DNA of 64,000 bases from Dokdonella sp. Lineage in GTDB: Bacteria; Pseudomonadota; Gammaproteobacteria; Xanthomonadales; Rhodanobacteraceae. The stretch spans positions 930,001 through 994,000 of the forward strand of contig NZ_JAHCAS010000001.1 in NCBI RefSeq assembly GCF_019634775.1, given 5' to 3'. Shown piece by piece: positions 42,028-51,185 of the stretch. How positions within the stretch are numbered: position 1 is the first letter of the stretch; each line of letters starts with the position of its first letter. The notes below the pieces were generated by a model. That model was given only the letters and a program-made list of their open reading frames with translations, ran no database searches and was not told where the DNA came from. The position numbers and the translations under genes were made by a program.

Positions 42028-42934
42028 GCCAGGTTCCCTCGAAGACGAAAGCAGTCGGGCCGGTCATCCACAGCGTGTGGCCGGGACCGTCCCAATGGAT
42101 GTCGAGTGTGCCGCCGGGCAGTGCGACATGCACGTCGGCATCGACGCGATCGCGCTGGCGCAGGACGGCAACGGCGGCACAGGCGCCGCTGCCGCAGGCC
42201 AGGGTCTCGCCAACGCCGCGCTCCCAGACACGCAGGGCGATCGCGTCACGTGCGCGGACCTCGGCGAAGCCGACATTGCAGCCGCGCGGAAAGGCCATGG
42301 CCTGTTCGACCAGCGGACCGAGGCTTCCGACGCTCGCGGTGGCAACGTCATCGACCTCGATCAGCGCATGCGGATTACCCATCGAGACCGCGCCAATCTC
42401 GATGTGCTGGCCGGCGACATCGATCAGGTAGCGAGTCGGGTGCGGGTCATGCGGCCCGGATCCGCTTCCGTCCCGCGTACCGCCACCCTGATCGTGTGAA
42501 GCAAAGGATGCGCTGTGGCCGATGGCCGCCCGTTCGTCCAGTGGTACATCCTTCGGCGCGAAGCGCGGCTCGCCCATGTCCACGCGCACGCGGCCGTCGT
42601 CGAGCAGTTCCACCAGCACCGCACCCGATGGACTCTGCAGGCGCGTCGCCCCAGGGCCGAGCAGGCCGGCGCGGCCCAGCCAGGCAGCGATGCAGCGCAC
42701 GCCGTTGCCGCACTGCCCCGAACGAGAACCATCGGTGTTCCAGATGCCATAGGCCCAGGCGCTGATACCGTCGGTGGCCGGCTCGATGCTCAGCAATTGG
42801 TCGAAGCCGACGCCGAAATGGCGGTCGCCGAGGCGGCGGATCGCGGCGGCATCGAGCGGCAGTGGCGCCGCGCGGCAGTCGACGATGACGAAATCGTTGC
42901 CCGCGCCATGCATCTTGGTGAAGGCGAGGCTCAT
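42020..42934 (-). CDS. dapF: diaminopimelate epimerase
   Basis: Interconverts LL- and meso-diaminopimelate for lysine and peptidoglycan synthesis. The two catalytic cysteines are in QCGNGVRC (about residue 74) and ETLACGSGACA (about residue 243), and the chain starts with the conserved FTKMHGAGNDF. At 304 residues it is about 28 longer than the E. coli enzyme; the excess is a Gly/Ser/Asp/His-rich stretch at about residues 138-166, before the YLIDVAGQHIEIG strand. The insertion is unlikely to touch the active site. It follows lptM by 11 bp. Confidence 0.96.
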   Translation of the reverse strand: MSLAFTKMHGAGNDFVIVDCRAAPLPLDAAAIRRLGDRHFGVGFDQLLSIEPATDGISAWAYGIWNTDGSRSGQCGNGVRCIAAWLGRAGLLGPGATRLQSPSGAVLVELLDDGRVRVDMGEPRFAPKDVPLDERAAIGHSASFASHDQGGGTRDGSGSGPHDPHPTRYLIDVAGQHIEIGAVSMGNPHALIEVDDVATASVGSLGPLVEQAMAFPRGCNVGFAEVRARDAIALRVWERGVGETLACGSGACAAVAVLRQRDRVDADVHVALPGGTLDIHWDGPGHTLWMTGPTAFVFEGTWHD

Positions 42935-42945
42935 TCGAGCATGCC

Positions 42946-43071
42946 TCAACCAGCCGCGGTCGTTGCGGCGCGCGGCGTGTCCGGTTGCGGTTTGACGAGG
43001 TCGCCCTTGTTGCCGCAGGCGGCGAGCAGCGCGAGCAGGATGAGGGCGAAGGGTCGGAGCGATCGACGCAT
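42946..43071 (-). CDS. lptM: LptM-type lipoprotein
   Basis: A 41-residue lipoprotein with a hydrophobic signal and lipobox LLAACGNKGDL, matching LptM (formerly YifL), which in E. coli stabilises the LptD-LptE translocon for lipopolysaccharide. After the lipidated Cys only about 22 residues remain. It heads the lptM-dapF-DUF484-xerC series, the standard arrangement. Confidence 0.88.
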   Translation of the reverse strand: MRRSLRPFALILLALLAACGNKGDLVKPQPDTPRAATTAAG

Positions 43072-43194
43072 GGTGGCGTGGGGTGGTTGGCAGCGCGCCA
43101 GAGTATAGCCTCCGTGCAATCGCGGTCGTGGCGCATCGCGTGGCGACGGCGCGTCGCGAACCGGCAGCCCGCCCCAGGCGGTATGCTCGAGCAC

Positions 43195-43872
43195 ATGCCG
43201 ATCACGCCGATCCTCATCGCCCTCTACGTCTTCGCCGGACTGAGCCTCATGTTCGCGCTGGCCAACCTGTTCGGCGCGCGCCGACGCTGGCGGGCGCGGC
43301 GACGCTTCGCCGCCTGCCACAGCAGCTTGTGGGGCCTCGTTTTCACGTTGGTCGCCGTGCTCGCGGCGGTGTCGGCGACGGCCCTGCTCGGCTACCGCCG
43401 TCTCGCCGCGGAAACCGAGGTCGCCACCCTCGCAACCCGCCAGCTCGCCGAGCGACGCTACGAGGTGCGCATCGAATACCCGGACGGCACGCGCCGCAGC
43501 GTGGAACTCGCTGGCGACCAGTGGCAGCTCGACGCGCGCGTCATCAAGTGGCGACCGGCTGCGGTCGTGCTTGGCGCGCCGGCGCTGTATCGCCTGGATC
43601 GCCTCAGCGGTCGCGTCGCCGATGCCCGGCAGGCGGCCGATGCCGCACCGAGCCTGGTCGCGCTCGGCGGCGACAACCCGCTCGACCCGCTCGATCTCAA
43701 GCGCCTGTTCCCGCGCTGGACCGGCTGGATCGACGCCGACTACGGCAGCGCGGCCTATCTGCCGCTGGTCGACGGCGGCCGCTATCGCGTCAGCCTCGCC
43801 GCCGCCGGCGGCCTCGTGGCGCGCCCCGCCGATGCGGCCACCGAACAGAAACTGCGCGCGGCGGGTTGGTGA
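43195..43872 (+). CDS. membrane protein of unknown function
   Basis: I do not recognise this 225-residue protein. Two hydrophobic helices (about 4-24 and 42-64) are separated by a basic loop (GARRRWRARRRF) and followed by a long domain (about 65-225) with strand-rich sequence such as RYEVRIEYPDGTRRSVELAG. The domain should face the periplasm if both helices cross the membrane. A start four codons upstream at 43183 is also possible. It is divergent from lptM. Confidence 0.7.
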   Translation: MPITPILIALYVFAGLSLMFALANLFGARRRWRARRRFAACHSSLWGLVFTLVAVLAAVSATALLGYRRLAAETEVATLATRQLAERRYEVRIEYPDGTRRSVELAGDQWQLDARVIKWRPAAVVLGAPALYRLDRLSGRVADARQAADAAPSLVALGGDNPLDPLDLKRLFPRWTGWIDADYGSAAYLPLVDGGRYRVSLAAAGGLVARPADAATEQKLRAAGW

Positions 43873-44010
43873 CGGCGGCGCGGATTCGGGTATCGAATCG
43901 CCCGCGCAACCGGCGTCGCACCGCATCAGGGCGCATGTCTTGATGTCGAAGCCGCGAACGGGCGGCTTCCACCGCGCCCGGCCTCGATCGGGCCTGGGCG
44001 AAAGGACACC

Positions 44011-44505
44011 TCAGCGCATCGACGTCACGGCTCGATCGCCGATCGCTTTCTCGTAACGCAACGCATCCTCGCCGTCCTCGTAGTAGCCGGCGCGGCGGCC
44101 GATGCGACGGAAGCCGCGGCGTTCGTAGAGGCGTTGCGCGGCGCGGTTGTCCTCACGCACCTCCAGGCGCAGACGTCGACGGCCGGCGGCACCGGCGGCG
44201 CGTTCGACCGCTGCGACCAGTCGATCGCCGATACCGCGTCCGCGGGCATCCTCTGCCGTGGCCAGCGAATACAGGCGGGCGATGTCGTGCGCGGCATGCG
44301 TGAAGACGAGCGCCACACCGAGCAGTCGCTCACCCTCGACGGCAACGATCGCGATCGCACGCGGACTGGCAACATGCCGACGCCATTGGCGCGCGCTCAT
44401 GCGATCGCCGGCGAAGCTCGCCTGTTCGAGGGCGACGAGCGCTTCGAGGTCGCCCGCACGGGCGCGACGCAGACGGGGGAACGAGCGGGTTCGCTGCGTT
44501 GGCAT
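44011..44505 (-). CDS. GNAT family acetyltransferase
   Basis: A 164-residue N-acetyltransferase. The acetyl-CoA loop is visible in LATAEDARGRGIGDRLVAAVERAA (RGRGIG), followed by LRLEVREDNRAAQRLYERRGFR, the typical motif B. The overall pattern resembles RimI, which acetylates the N-terminus of ribosomal protein bS18, but RimI-like sequences also act on small metabolites. It is divergent from the RLAN/RimK-like ligase at 44747, and GNAT-ligase neighbours of that kind have been proposed to make acetylated peptide metabolites. The ATG at 44505 gives the normal length. Confidence 0.83.
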   Translation of the reverse strand: MPTQRTRSFPRLRRARAGDLEALVALEQASFAGDRMSARQWRRHVASPRAIAIVAVEGERLLGVALVFTHAAHDIARLYSLATAEDARGRGIGDRLVAAVERAAGAAGRRRLRLEVREDNRAAQRLYERRGFRRIGRRAGYYEDGEDALRYEKAIGDRAVTSMR

Positions 44506-44746
44506 GTACGGATCCGGGGGCGGGAACCGGCGATTATCCGCGCATCGGCGCGCGCACGGAGGGCCCGCCGCGCAGGCGCTCTGAACGGCCGGAAAACGGT
44601 CGCGCATCCGCTGCGGCCATCACTGCCGGCCACACGGGCGCTGTGGCACACTCGCGCCGCGCCGCGGACCGGTCGTTCCGGAGTTTCGTCCGCGGCGGGG
44701 TTCCATGCGCGGACTTCCGCGTTTCCCTGACCGGTTTTCCGCGCGC

Positions 44747-46228
44747 ATGAGCCGCCTCGTCATCGTCGTCGAAAAAGCCTCCGACTGGGGCTCGTACTAT
44801 CCGTCCGACAACGTCGTCACCGCGCAGGACTACCTGCGCCAGCCGCTCGGCGACGACGACGAACGGACCCATGTCATCAACCTCTGCCGCAGCTACAAGT
44901 ACCTCGGCACCGGCTACTACGTGTCGCTGCTCGCCGAGGCGCGTGGACACAAGGTGATTCCGTCGGTGCGCACGATCAACGACCTGCGCCGGCGCTCGCT
45001 GTACGGCCTCGACATCGACGATCTCAACAGCCAGCTTGGCCGTTTCCTGCCGGCCGGCGGCCGCGACACCACTGACTTCGGCATCCTCGTCTATTTTGGC
45101 CAGACCTCCTATCCGGCACTGGAGGACCTGGCCCGCCAGGTGTTCGAAACCTTCCCGTGTCCGATCCTGCGCATCGAGTTCGAGCGCGATCGCGTCTGGC
45201 AGATTGGCGCGATCAAGCCGGCCGGCCTGCACACGCTGTCCGATGAGCAGGAAGACGCTTTCGCCAAGACCCTCGATGCGTTCTCGAAGAAGCTCTGGCG
45301 CAAGCCTCGCGCACGTCGCAAGTTCCGCTTCGATCTGGCCATGCTGGTCGACCCGGCCGAGGCAATGCCACCTTCGAACAAGCGTGCGCTCAAGCATTTC
45401 GTCGAAGCTGGCGCCGAGCTCGGCATCGAGGTCGACACGCTCGGCCGCAACGACTACCAGCGCCTCGCCGAGTACGACGGCCTGTTCATCCGAGAGACCA
45501 CCGCGCTCGACAACCACACCTACCGCTTCGCCAACAAGGCGGAGAAGGAAGACATGGTCGTCATCGACGATCCGGGCTCGATCCTGAAATGCACGAACAA
45601 GATTTACCTGCACGACCTCATGCTGTCGCGCAAGTTGCCGATGCCGCGCACCGAGATCCTCTATCGCGACGACGCGCGCAAGCTCGACGAGAGCGTGGCC
45701 CGCCTTGGCTTCCCGATGGTGCTGAAGATCCCGGATGGTTCATTCTCGCGTGGCATCGTCAAGGTAGAGGACGCGAGCAGGCTGCGCGAGGCAGCCGATG
45801 CGCTGTTCCAGCACACGGCGCTGGTGCTCGCCCAGGAGTTCATGTTCACCGAGTTCGACTGGCGCATCGGCATCCTCAACCGCGAGCCGCTGTACGCCTG
45901 CAAGTACTACATGTCGCGCGGCCATTGGCAGATCTACAACCATGGTGCCAAGGGCCCGGCGAAGTCGGGCGGTTTCGAGACCCTGCCGGTGCGCGAGGCG
46001 CCGGCCGACGTGGTCAAGCTTGCACTGAAGGCGACCGCCGCGATCGGCGTCGGCCTGTACGGAGTCGACATCAAGAAGGCCGGAGAGCGCGTCGCCCTGA
46101 TCGAGGTCAACGACAACCCGTCGATCGACGCCGGCGTCGAGGACGCCTACCTCGGCGAGGATCTGTACCGACGCATCATGGCCGAGTTCCTTCGCCGCAT
46201 GGAGCGCAAGCGGCTGGGGATGCCCTGA
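44747..46228 (+). CDS. RLAN/RimK-type ATP-grasp amide ligase
   Basis: A 493-residue ligase with an N-terminal RLAN domain (about 1-200) and a C-terminal RimK-like ATP-grasp domain (about 220-490). ATP-grasp landmarks are MVLKIPDGSFSRGIVKV, LVLAQEFMFTEFDWRIGIL and the metal-binding EVNDNPSIDAG. RimK relatives join an amino acid to a carboxylate or to a protein C-terminus. The substrate here is unknown. The ATG at 44747 begins a conserved strand (RLVIVVEKASDW). It is divergent from a GNAT gene. The family assignment is from memory of domain features. Confidence 0.82.
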   Translation: MSRLVIVVEKASDWGSYYPSDNVVTAQDYLRQPLGDDDERTHVINLCRSYKYLGTGYYVSLLAEARGHKVIPSVRTINDLRRRSLYGLDIDDLNSQLGRFLPAGGRDTTDFGILVYFGQTSYPALEDLARQVFETFPCPILRIEFERDRVWQIGAIKPAGLHTLSDEQEDAFAKTLDAFSKKLWRKPRARRKFRFDLAMLVDPAEAMPPSNKRALKHFVEAGAELGIEVDTLGRNDYQRLAEYDGLFIRETTALDNHTYRFANKAEKEDMVVIDDPGSILKCTNKIYLHDLMLSRKLPMPRTEILYRDDARKLDESVARLGFPMVLKIPDGSFSRGIVKVEDASRLREAADALFQHTALVLAQEFMFTEFDWRIGILNREPLYACKYYMSRGHWQIYNHGAKGPAKSGGFETLPVREAPADVVKLALKATAAIGVGLYGVDIKKAGERVALIEVNDNPSIDAGVEDAYLGEDLYRRIMAEFLRRMERKRLGMP

Positions 46229-46327
46229 TCCGCGCACCACGAATGTTTCGTGCCAGCGCGCGTTAGCGCACACGCCGCGGCCGGGTTCGCACACGGGCAG
46301 CCGGGCCGATCGGTGATCGAGCGGTGG

Positions 46328-46618
46328 TCAGGCGGCACGCACTCGCGCACGCCGCCGCAGCGCGGCCAACCAGCGGTGGCGCGTCAGCCAGGCCATGTCG
46401 AGCAGCGGGGCGGCGCACAGCCAGAACGGCAGGGTTGCGCCGAGCAGGCCACCGCCGCGCAGGCCAGGTACGAACAACACGCCCAGGGTACCGAGCACGG
46501 CCCAGGACACGAGCCAGGGCGGCACGCGGCCGGGCGGGGCCGCGGCCGGGCGCTGGGCGCTGCGGCGCGCGCGGGTTGACGGCGATACATCGGCAAGACT
46601 GAACGGGGCAAGCAGCAT
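46328..46618 (-). CDS. small membrane protein of unknown function
   Basis: A 96-residue protein with an N-terminal basic part and two hydrophobic stretches (about residues 34-50 and 54-75) ending in a basic tail. It may be real, because the hydrophobic pattern is clear and no other gene lies here, but no family is recognised and no good ribosome site is visible. It is divergent from the FAD oxidoreductase gene at 46731. Confidence 0.5.
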   Translation of the reverse strand: MLLAPFSLADVSPSTRARRSAQRPAAAPPGRVPPWLVSWAVLGTLGVLFVPGLRGGGLLGATLPFWLCAAPLLDMAWLTRHRWLAALRRRARVRAA

Positions 46619-46730
46619 GCGGGGGTCCTCCGGTTTCGCGCGAGCCTCGCAGCCGGCGTTCTCACCGGCTGAGAAGCCACCGTTGGGCCTCATGCGATAC
46701 TCCCGCTGTGAAAGCCCCCGCATCAATGCC

Positions 46731-48056
46731 ATGAGCGCCCCGCGCGGATTTGCCCTTGCCGAACGCGAGCTGCGCAGCTTCGATCGCGCCGTGTCGATAC
46801 GCTGCACGGTGCAGCAACCGGACCGCTATCGCGCAATCGAGGCGCTGCCGACCGATGCGCCGCGCATCAGTCGCGGCGGTGGCGTGTCCTATGTCGGCGC
46901 AAGCTTCGGCGCCGGCATCATCAGCCAGGATCTCGGCGCCTTCGACCGCTTGCTCGCCTTCGATGACACGCGCGGCCTGCTTACCGTCGAGGCCGGCGCG
47001 CGCATCGGCGATGTTGTGCGCTTCGCGTTGTCGCGCGGCTGGCTCGTGCCGGTGGTGCCGGGCCATGCGCGGGCGACGATCGGTGGCTGCATCGCCGCCG
47101 ACGTGCACGGCAAGAATCCGGCACGCGACGGCACCTTCCGCGACCACGTCGTTGCCCTCGAACTGTTCGACCCGCGCGAAGGCTGGCTCGGCGCGAGTGC
47201 GCACGAGCACGGCGATCGCTTTGCCGCCTGCTTCGCCGGTTTCGGCATCCCAGGCCTGATCGGCAACGCGACGCTGCGTCTTGTGCGCGCGCCCAACGCC
47301 TACGTCGTGCGGCGCCTGCCAGTGGCCAACCTGGTCGAGGCCGCCGAGGTTCTGCAGGCACATGCTGGCGCCCCCTTGCTGTATGGCTGGCACGATGGGC
47401 GCGCGAACCAGTTCGGCCGTGGCGTGATCCGCTTCGGACTCGAAGCACAGGAGGGGTTGCGTTCCACGCCGGCCGCCGATCTGCCGGCCGCGATCGAACC
47501 CTGGCGCCTGCGCGCATGGAATGCCGCCGGCATCACGGTGCTGAACAGCTGGATCCGGCACCGCTGGTGCCGGCCCGGCAGTTCAAGCGTCGATGTCCTT
47601 TCCGCGTTGTTCCCGCTCAACGGTGCGCGCGCCTACTACGCGGGCTTCGGCAAGGCCGGTTTTGTCGAGGCGCAATGGCTGATCCCACACGCACGCCATG
47701 CCGATTTCGCCGCTGCACTGTCCGATCATGTCGCGCGCACGCGGCCGCGCATCAGCCTGATCGCCAGCAAGCTGTTCGACGGCGAGGCCAAGGGTTTTTC
47801 GTTCAACGGTCGCGGCATCGCCTATGCGATCCAGTGCCCGTCACCGCGCGTGCCGGCACAGCGTGCATTTCTCGATGCGCTGGCGGATCTGGCGCTGACC
47901 CACGGTGGCCGGCCGAACCTGATCAAGGATTCAACGCTCGACGCAGCGGTCGTGCGTCGCGCCTGGCCGGATTTCGCGGGACGCCGCGCCGACCTGCGCG
48001 CATTCGATTCGTGCGGACTGCAGCAATCCGAACTGACGCGGAGGCTGGAACTGTGA
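46731..48056 (+). CDS. FAD-binding oxidoreductase, DprE1-like
   Basis: A 441-residue flavoprotein of the vanillyl-alcohol-oxidase type. The FAD pyrophosphate loop is RGGGVSYVGASFG (about 49-61), and GHARATIGGCIAADVHGKN (about 110-128) closely resembles the GTRxVTVGGAIGCDIHGKNHH region of DprE1, the mycobacterial decaprenylphosphoryl-ribose oxidase. The C-terminal arabinono-lactone-oxidase-like part is also present. Together with the overlapping SDR partner it would epimerise a lipid-linked sugar. The substrate in a proteobacterium is unknown. Confidence 0.82.
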   Translation: MSAPRGFALAERELRSFDRAVSIRCTVQQPDRYRAIEALPTDAPRISRGGGVSYVGASFGAGIISQDLGAFDRLLAFDDTRGLLTVEAGARIGDVVRFALSRGWLVPVVPGHARATIGGCIAADVHGKNPARDGTFRDHVVALELFDPREGWLGASAHEHGDRFAACFAGFGIPGLIGNATLRLVRAPNAYVVRRLPVANLVEAAEVLQAHAGAPLLYGWHDGRANQFGRGVIRFGLEAQEGLRSTPAADLPAAIEPWRLRAWNAAGITVLNSWIRHRWCRPGSSSVDVLSALFPLNGARAYYAGFGKAGFVEAQWLIPHARHADFAAALSDHVARTRPRISLIASKLFDGEAKGFSFNGRGIAYAIQCPSPRVPAQRAFLDALADLALTHGGRPNLIKDSTLDAAVVRRAWPDFAGRRADLRAFDSCGLQQSELTRRLEL

Positions 48057-48784
48057 CTGCGATCGTGGTCGGCGCCTCGAGCGGACTCGGCCGCGCGCTG
48101 GCGGTCGAACTCGCGCGCGCCGGTCGCCCGCTGCTGCTGATCGCCTCCGATGCACGCGATCTCGATGCACTGGCCGCCGATCTGGTGTTGCGCCATGGCG
48201 GCGAGGTCGGCACGCTGGCGATCGACCTCGCTGCGGAGCCCAATCCTGGTGGGCGCATCCTCGAAGCACTCATTGGCCTGCCGCCACCGACGGCGCTCCT
48301 GCTGGTCGCCGGCCAGTCCCGCGGCGACGACGACGGTACCCTCGGCGCGGGTGCGATCGGCCAGTTGCTCGCGATCAACCTGCATGCGCCGCTGGCGATC
48401 GCGCATGCACTGTTGCCGCGCCTGATCGAAACGCGCGGCACCATCGTCGGCTTCGGCAGTATCGCCGCCGTGCGTGGGCGCCGCCGCAACATCGTCTATG
48501 CCGCCGCCAAGCGTGGTCTGGAAAGCTTCTTCGAGAGCCTGCGCCAGCGTCATGCGCCTGGCGAACTGCGCGTGCAGTTCCATCGCCTCGGCTTCGTGCG
48601 CAGCAACCTGACCTACGGCATGAAGCTGCCGCTGCCGGCGGCCGATCCGGCCGAGGTCGCGCAGCACGTCGTCGCCGCCCTTGGCCGCGCCTCGTTCGCC
48701 CGTTACGAGCCGCGCCACTGGTCCCTGGTCGCCCTCATCCTGCGCCACTTGCCATGGTTCGTGTTCCGGCGCATGAAGGATTGA
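48053..48784 (+). CDS. SDR oxidoreductase, DprE2-like
   Basis: A 243-residue short-chain dehydrogenase. The cofactor loop is GASSGLGRALA at the N-terminus, and the active-site pattern is Ser in FGSIAAVRG and YAAAK about 15 residues later. The start is GTG at 48053, overlapping the DprE1-like stop by 4 bp (GTGA), so the two are translationally coupled. In actinobacteria the paired DprE1-DprE2 enzymes convert a lipid-linked ribose to arabinose by oxidation then reduction. The arrangement here is the same; the substrate is inference. Confidence 0.84.
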   Translation: MTAIVVGASSGLGRALAVELARAGRPLLLIASDARDLDALAADLVLRHGGEVGTLAIDLAAEPNPGGRILEALIGLPPPTALLLVAGQSRGDDDGTLGAGAIGQLLAINLHAPLAIAHALLPRLIETRGTIVGFGSIAAVRGRRRNIVYAAAKRGLESFFESLRQRHAPGELRVQFHRLGFVRSNLTYGMKLPLPAADPAEVAQHVVAALGRASFARYEPRHWSLVALILRHLPWFVFRRMKD

Positions 48785-48862
48785 ACGCAACCACTATCGT
48801 TCGTCGGGATTGCACCCGACGTGATGCGTCGAACATCCCCTGCGCCGGCTAGAATACGCGGC

Positions 48863-49519
48863 ATGCAAACCTCGACCGAGCCCGGCGCGCGCGCGCCGAA
48901 TCCGATCCTCGCCGTGTTCGGGCGCGCGCTCGAAAACGCGCTCAACCATGGGCTCGACCTCGACCCCGACACGCAGGCGGCCCTGCATGGCCTCGATGGT
49001 CGCGCGGTCACGCTGACCTTCGCAGGCACGGGCCTGGCCATGCGCGTGACCGTCGATGGCCGCCAGTTGCGGGTCGGCCCGGCGTTTGGCGCTACCAGCG
49101 ATCTTTCCATCACGGCGACGCCGGGACGCCTGCTCGGCATGGCGATCGCGCGCCTGCGTGGCGACGAGGACATCGCCCTGCCGGGGCGCATCGAGATCGC
49201 CGGCGATGCCGAACTCGCGCGTCGCCTCGAACGCCTCGCCTCGCGCTTCGCCCCCGATTTCGACGAGGTATTTTCGCGCGTGTTCGGCGACGTCGCCGGT
49301 TTCCAGATCGCGCGCGCGTTGCGTCGCGGTCTCGCCTTCGCACGCACTGCCGGCCAGGGCTTCCTGCGCGATGCCGCCGACTGGCTGGTAGAGGAGCGCG
49401 GCGATGTCGTCGCGCGCGCCGAGCTCGAGGGTTTCCTCGACCAAGTCGATGACCTGCGCGAGCGTGGCGATCGTCTCGAAGCGCGTGTGCGCCGCCTCGC
49501 CGGGCAGCGCGGCACATGA
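48863..49519 (+). CDS. ubiJ: UbiJ-type SCP2 domain protein
   Basis: A 218-residue ubiquinone-biosynthesis accessory protein. The N-terminal SCP2 lipid-binding domain (about 15-120) contains [22 protein letters not shown] and [15 protein letters not shown], and the C-terminus is a charged coiled helix (about 185-212) as in UbiJ. With UbiK and UbiB it supports ring modification in ubiquinone synthesis. It overlaps ubiB by 4 bp. The methyltransferase gene ubiE, often just upstream in other genomes, is not here. Confidence 0.9.
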   Translation: MQTSTEPGARAPNPILAVFGRALENALNHGLDLDPDTQAALHGLDGRAVTLTFAGTGLAMRVTVDGRQLRVGPAFGATSDLSITATPGRLLGMAIARLRGDEDIALPGRIEIAGDAELARRLERLASRFAPDFDEVFSRVFGDVAGFQIARALRRGLAFARTAGQGFLRDAADWLVEERGDVVARAELEGFLDQVDDLRERGDRLEARVRRLAGQRGT

Positions 49520-51177
49520 GTTCGACCCTGCGCCTGTTGCCGCGCCTGGTGCGCATCCTTGCGGTGACCGTGTGCTATCGCCTCGATGACGTCATCGACG
49601 ATGCGCGGCGTGTGCGCGTGCTGCGCTGGATGCGCCGGCTCGTGCCGGCCAAGGCCGGCGTCGGCGAACTGCCACGCGGTCGTCGCCTCGTGCTCGCGTT
49701 GACCGAGCTTGGCCCGATCTTCGTCAAGTTCGGCCAGATCCTGTCCACGCGCCGCGACCTGCTGCCGGCCGACATCGCCGACGAACTGACCCAGTTGCAG
49801 GATCGCGTAGCGCCGTTCCCCGGTGCACGGGCACGCGCGGCCATCGAGGCGGCGCTCGCTGCCCCGATCGACACACGCTATGCCGCGTTCGAGGAGGAAC
49901 CGCTGGCCTCGGCCTCGATCGCGCAGGTGCACGCCGCGCGCCTCCCTGATGGAAGGGAGGTCGTGGTCAAGGTGCTGCGTCCGGACATCCGCATGCGCAT
50001 CGCCCGCGACGTCGACCTGTTGCGCGCGCTCGGCGAGCTCGCCGCGCGCACCCATCCGAATGCGGACAAGATCCGGCCGCTCGACGTGGTCGCCGAGATC
50101 GAATCGACCCTGTTCAACGAACTCGACCTGCAACGCGAAGGCGCCAACGCAAGCCTGCTGCGGCGTAATTTCCTCGGCTCCGCCGACCTGTACGTACCCG
50201 AGGTGGTCTGGTCGCACACGAATGCCGGCGTGCTCACCCTCGAACGTGTCCACGGCATCCCGGTCGACGACCTCGCCGCGCTGGATGCCGCCGGCATCGA
50301 TCGCGTGAAGCTCGCCGAGAAGGGCGTGCGCCTGTTCTACACACAGGTGTTCCGCGACAACTTCTTCCATGCCGACGCGCACGCCGGCAACATCTGGGTC
50401 GATCCGACTCGCCGCGACGACCCGCGATTCATCGCTCTTGACTTCGGCATCATGGGCTCGCTGCCCGAGCAGGATCTGTACTGGCTGGCCGAGAACTTCC
50501 TCGCCCTGTTCGGGCGCGACTACCGGCGCATCGCCGAGCTGCATCTGCGTGCCGGCTGGATGCCCGGCCACGTGCGCGGCGACGAGCTTGAAGCGGCCGT
50601 GCGCGCGGTCTGCGAGCCTTATTTCACCCGCCCGCTGAGCGAGATCTCGCTGGCCGAAGTGGTGGTCAAGCTGTTCCAGACCGCGCGCCGCTACGAGCTG
50701 ACCCTGCAGCCGCAACTGATTCTGCTGCAGAAGACCCTGCTCAACATCGAAGGCGTCGGTCGCCTCCTGCACCCGCAGATCGACATCTGGGCGGTGGCGC
50801 GGCCCGTGCTGGAACGGATCTGGTGGCAGCGGCGTGGGCCGAAGGCCGTGTTGAAGAGCCTGCGCCGTCGCCTGCCGGAATGGCTTGCCCTCGCGCCGGA
50901 GTTCCCGCAGCGCGTATACGATTTTCTCGATCAGCAGACACGTGGCGAAAGCCGCTTTCACATCCGCTCGGCCGAACTCGAACAGCTCGCCACGCGCTCG
51001 CGCATCGGCCAGCGCATTGCCGTGTTGCTGACATTTGCGGCGAGCAGCGCACTCGGCGCGGTTGCTCTGCAGTTGTTCGACACGCAAGGCGCGCGGCCCG
51101 GTGGTGTGTCCGTCTGGGCGCTCGGCGCGGCACTGGCAGCCGCCGCCGCCTTCGTCGGCGCCTGGCGCGCGCGCTGA
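49516..51177 (+). CDS. ubiB: UbiB family ATPase/kinase-like protein
   Basis: A 553-residue atypical kinase-like ATPase required for ubiquinone synthesis. The family hallmark [14 protein letters not shown] (about 74-87) is followed by the Ala-rich loop [10 protein letters not shown], the nucleotide-binding lysine in EVVVKVLRP and the DFGIMG metal loop. Two hydrophobic helices at the C-terminus (about 500-550) anchor it to the membrane. It begins inside the ubiJ stop (ATGA) and is followed at 8 bp by a pseudouridine synthase gene. Confidence 0.96.
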   Translation: MSSTLRLLPRLVRILAVTVCYRLDDVIDDARRVRVLRWMRRLVPAKAGVGELPRGRRLVLALTELGPIFVKFGQILSTRRDLLPADIADELTQLQDRVAPFPGARARAAIEAALAAPIDTRYAAFEEEPLASASIAQVHAARLPDGREVVVKVLRPDIRMRIARDVDLLRALGELAARTHPNADKIRPLDVVAEIESTLFNELDLQREGANASLLRRNFLGSADLYVPEVVWSHTNAGVLTLERVHGIPVDDLAALDAAGIDRVKLAEKGVRLFYTQVFRDNFFHADAHAGNIWVDPTRRDDPRFIALDFGIMGSLPEQDLYWLAENFLALFGRDYRRIAELHLRAGWMPGHVRGDELEAAVRAVCEPYFTRPLSEISLAEVVVKLFQTARRYELTLQPQLILLQKTLLNIEGVGRLLHPQIDIWAVARPVLERIWWQRRGPKAVLKSLRRRLPEWLALAPEFPQRVYDFLDQQTRGESRFHIRSAELEQLATRSRIGQRIAVLLTFAASSALGAVALQLFDTQGARPGGVSVWALGAALAAAAAFVGAWRAR

Positions 51178-51185
51178 GTCTGCGC

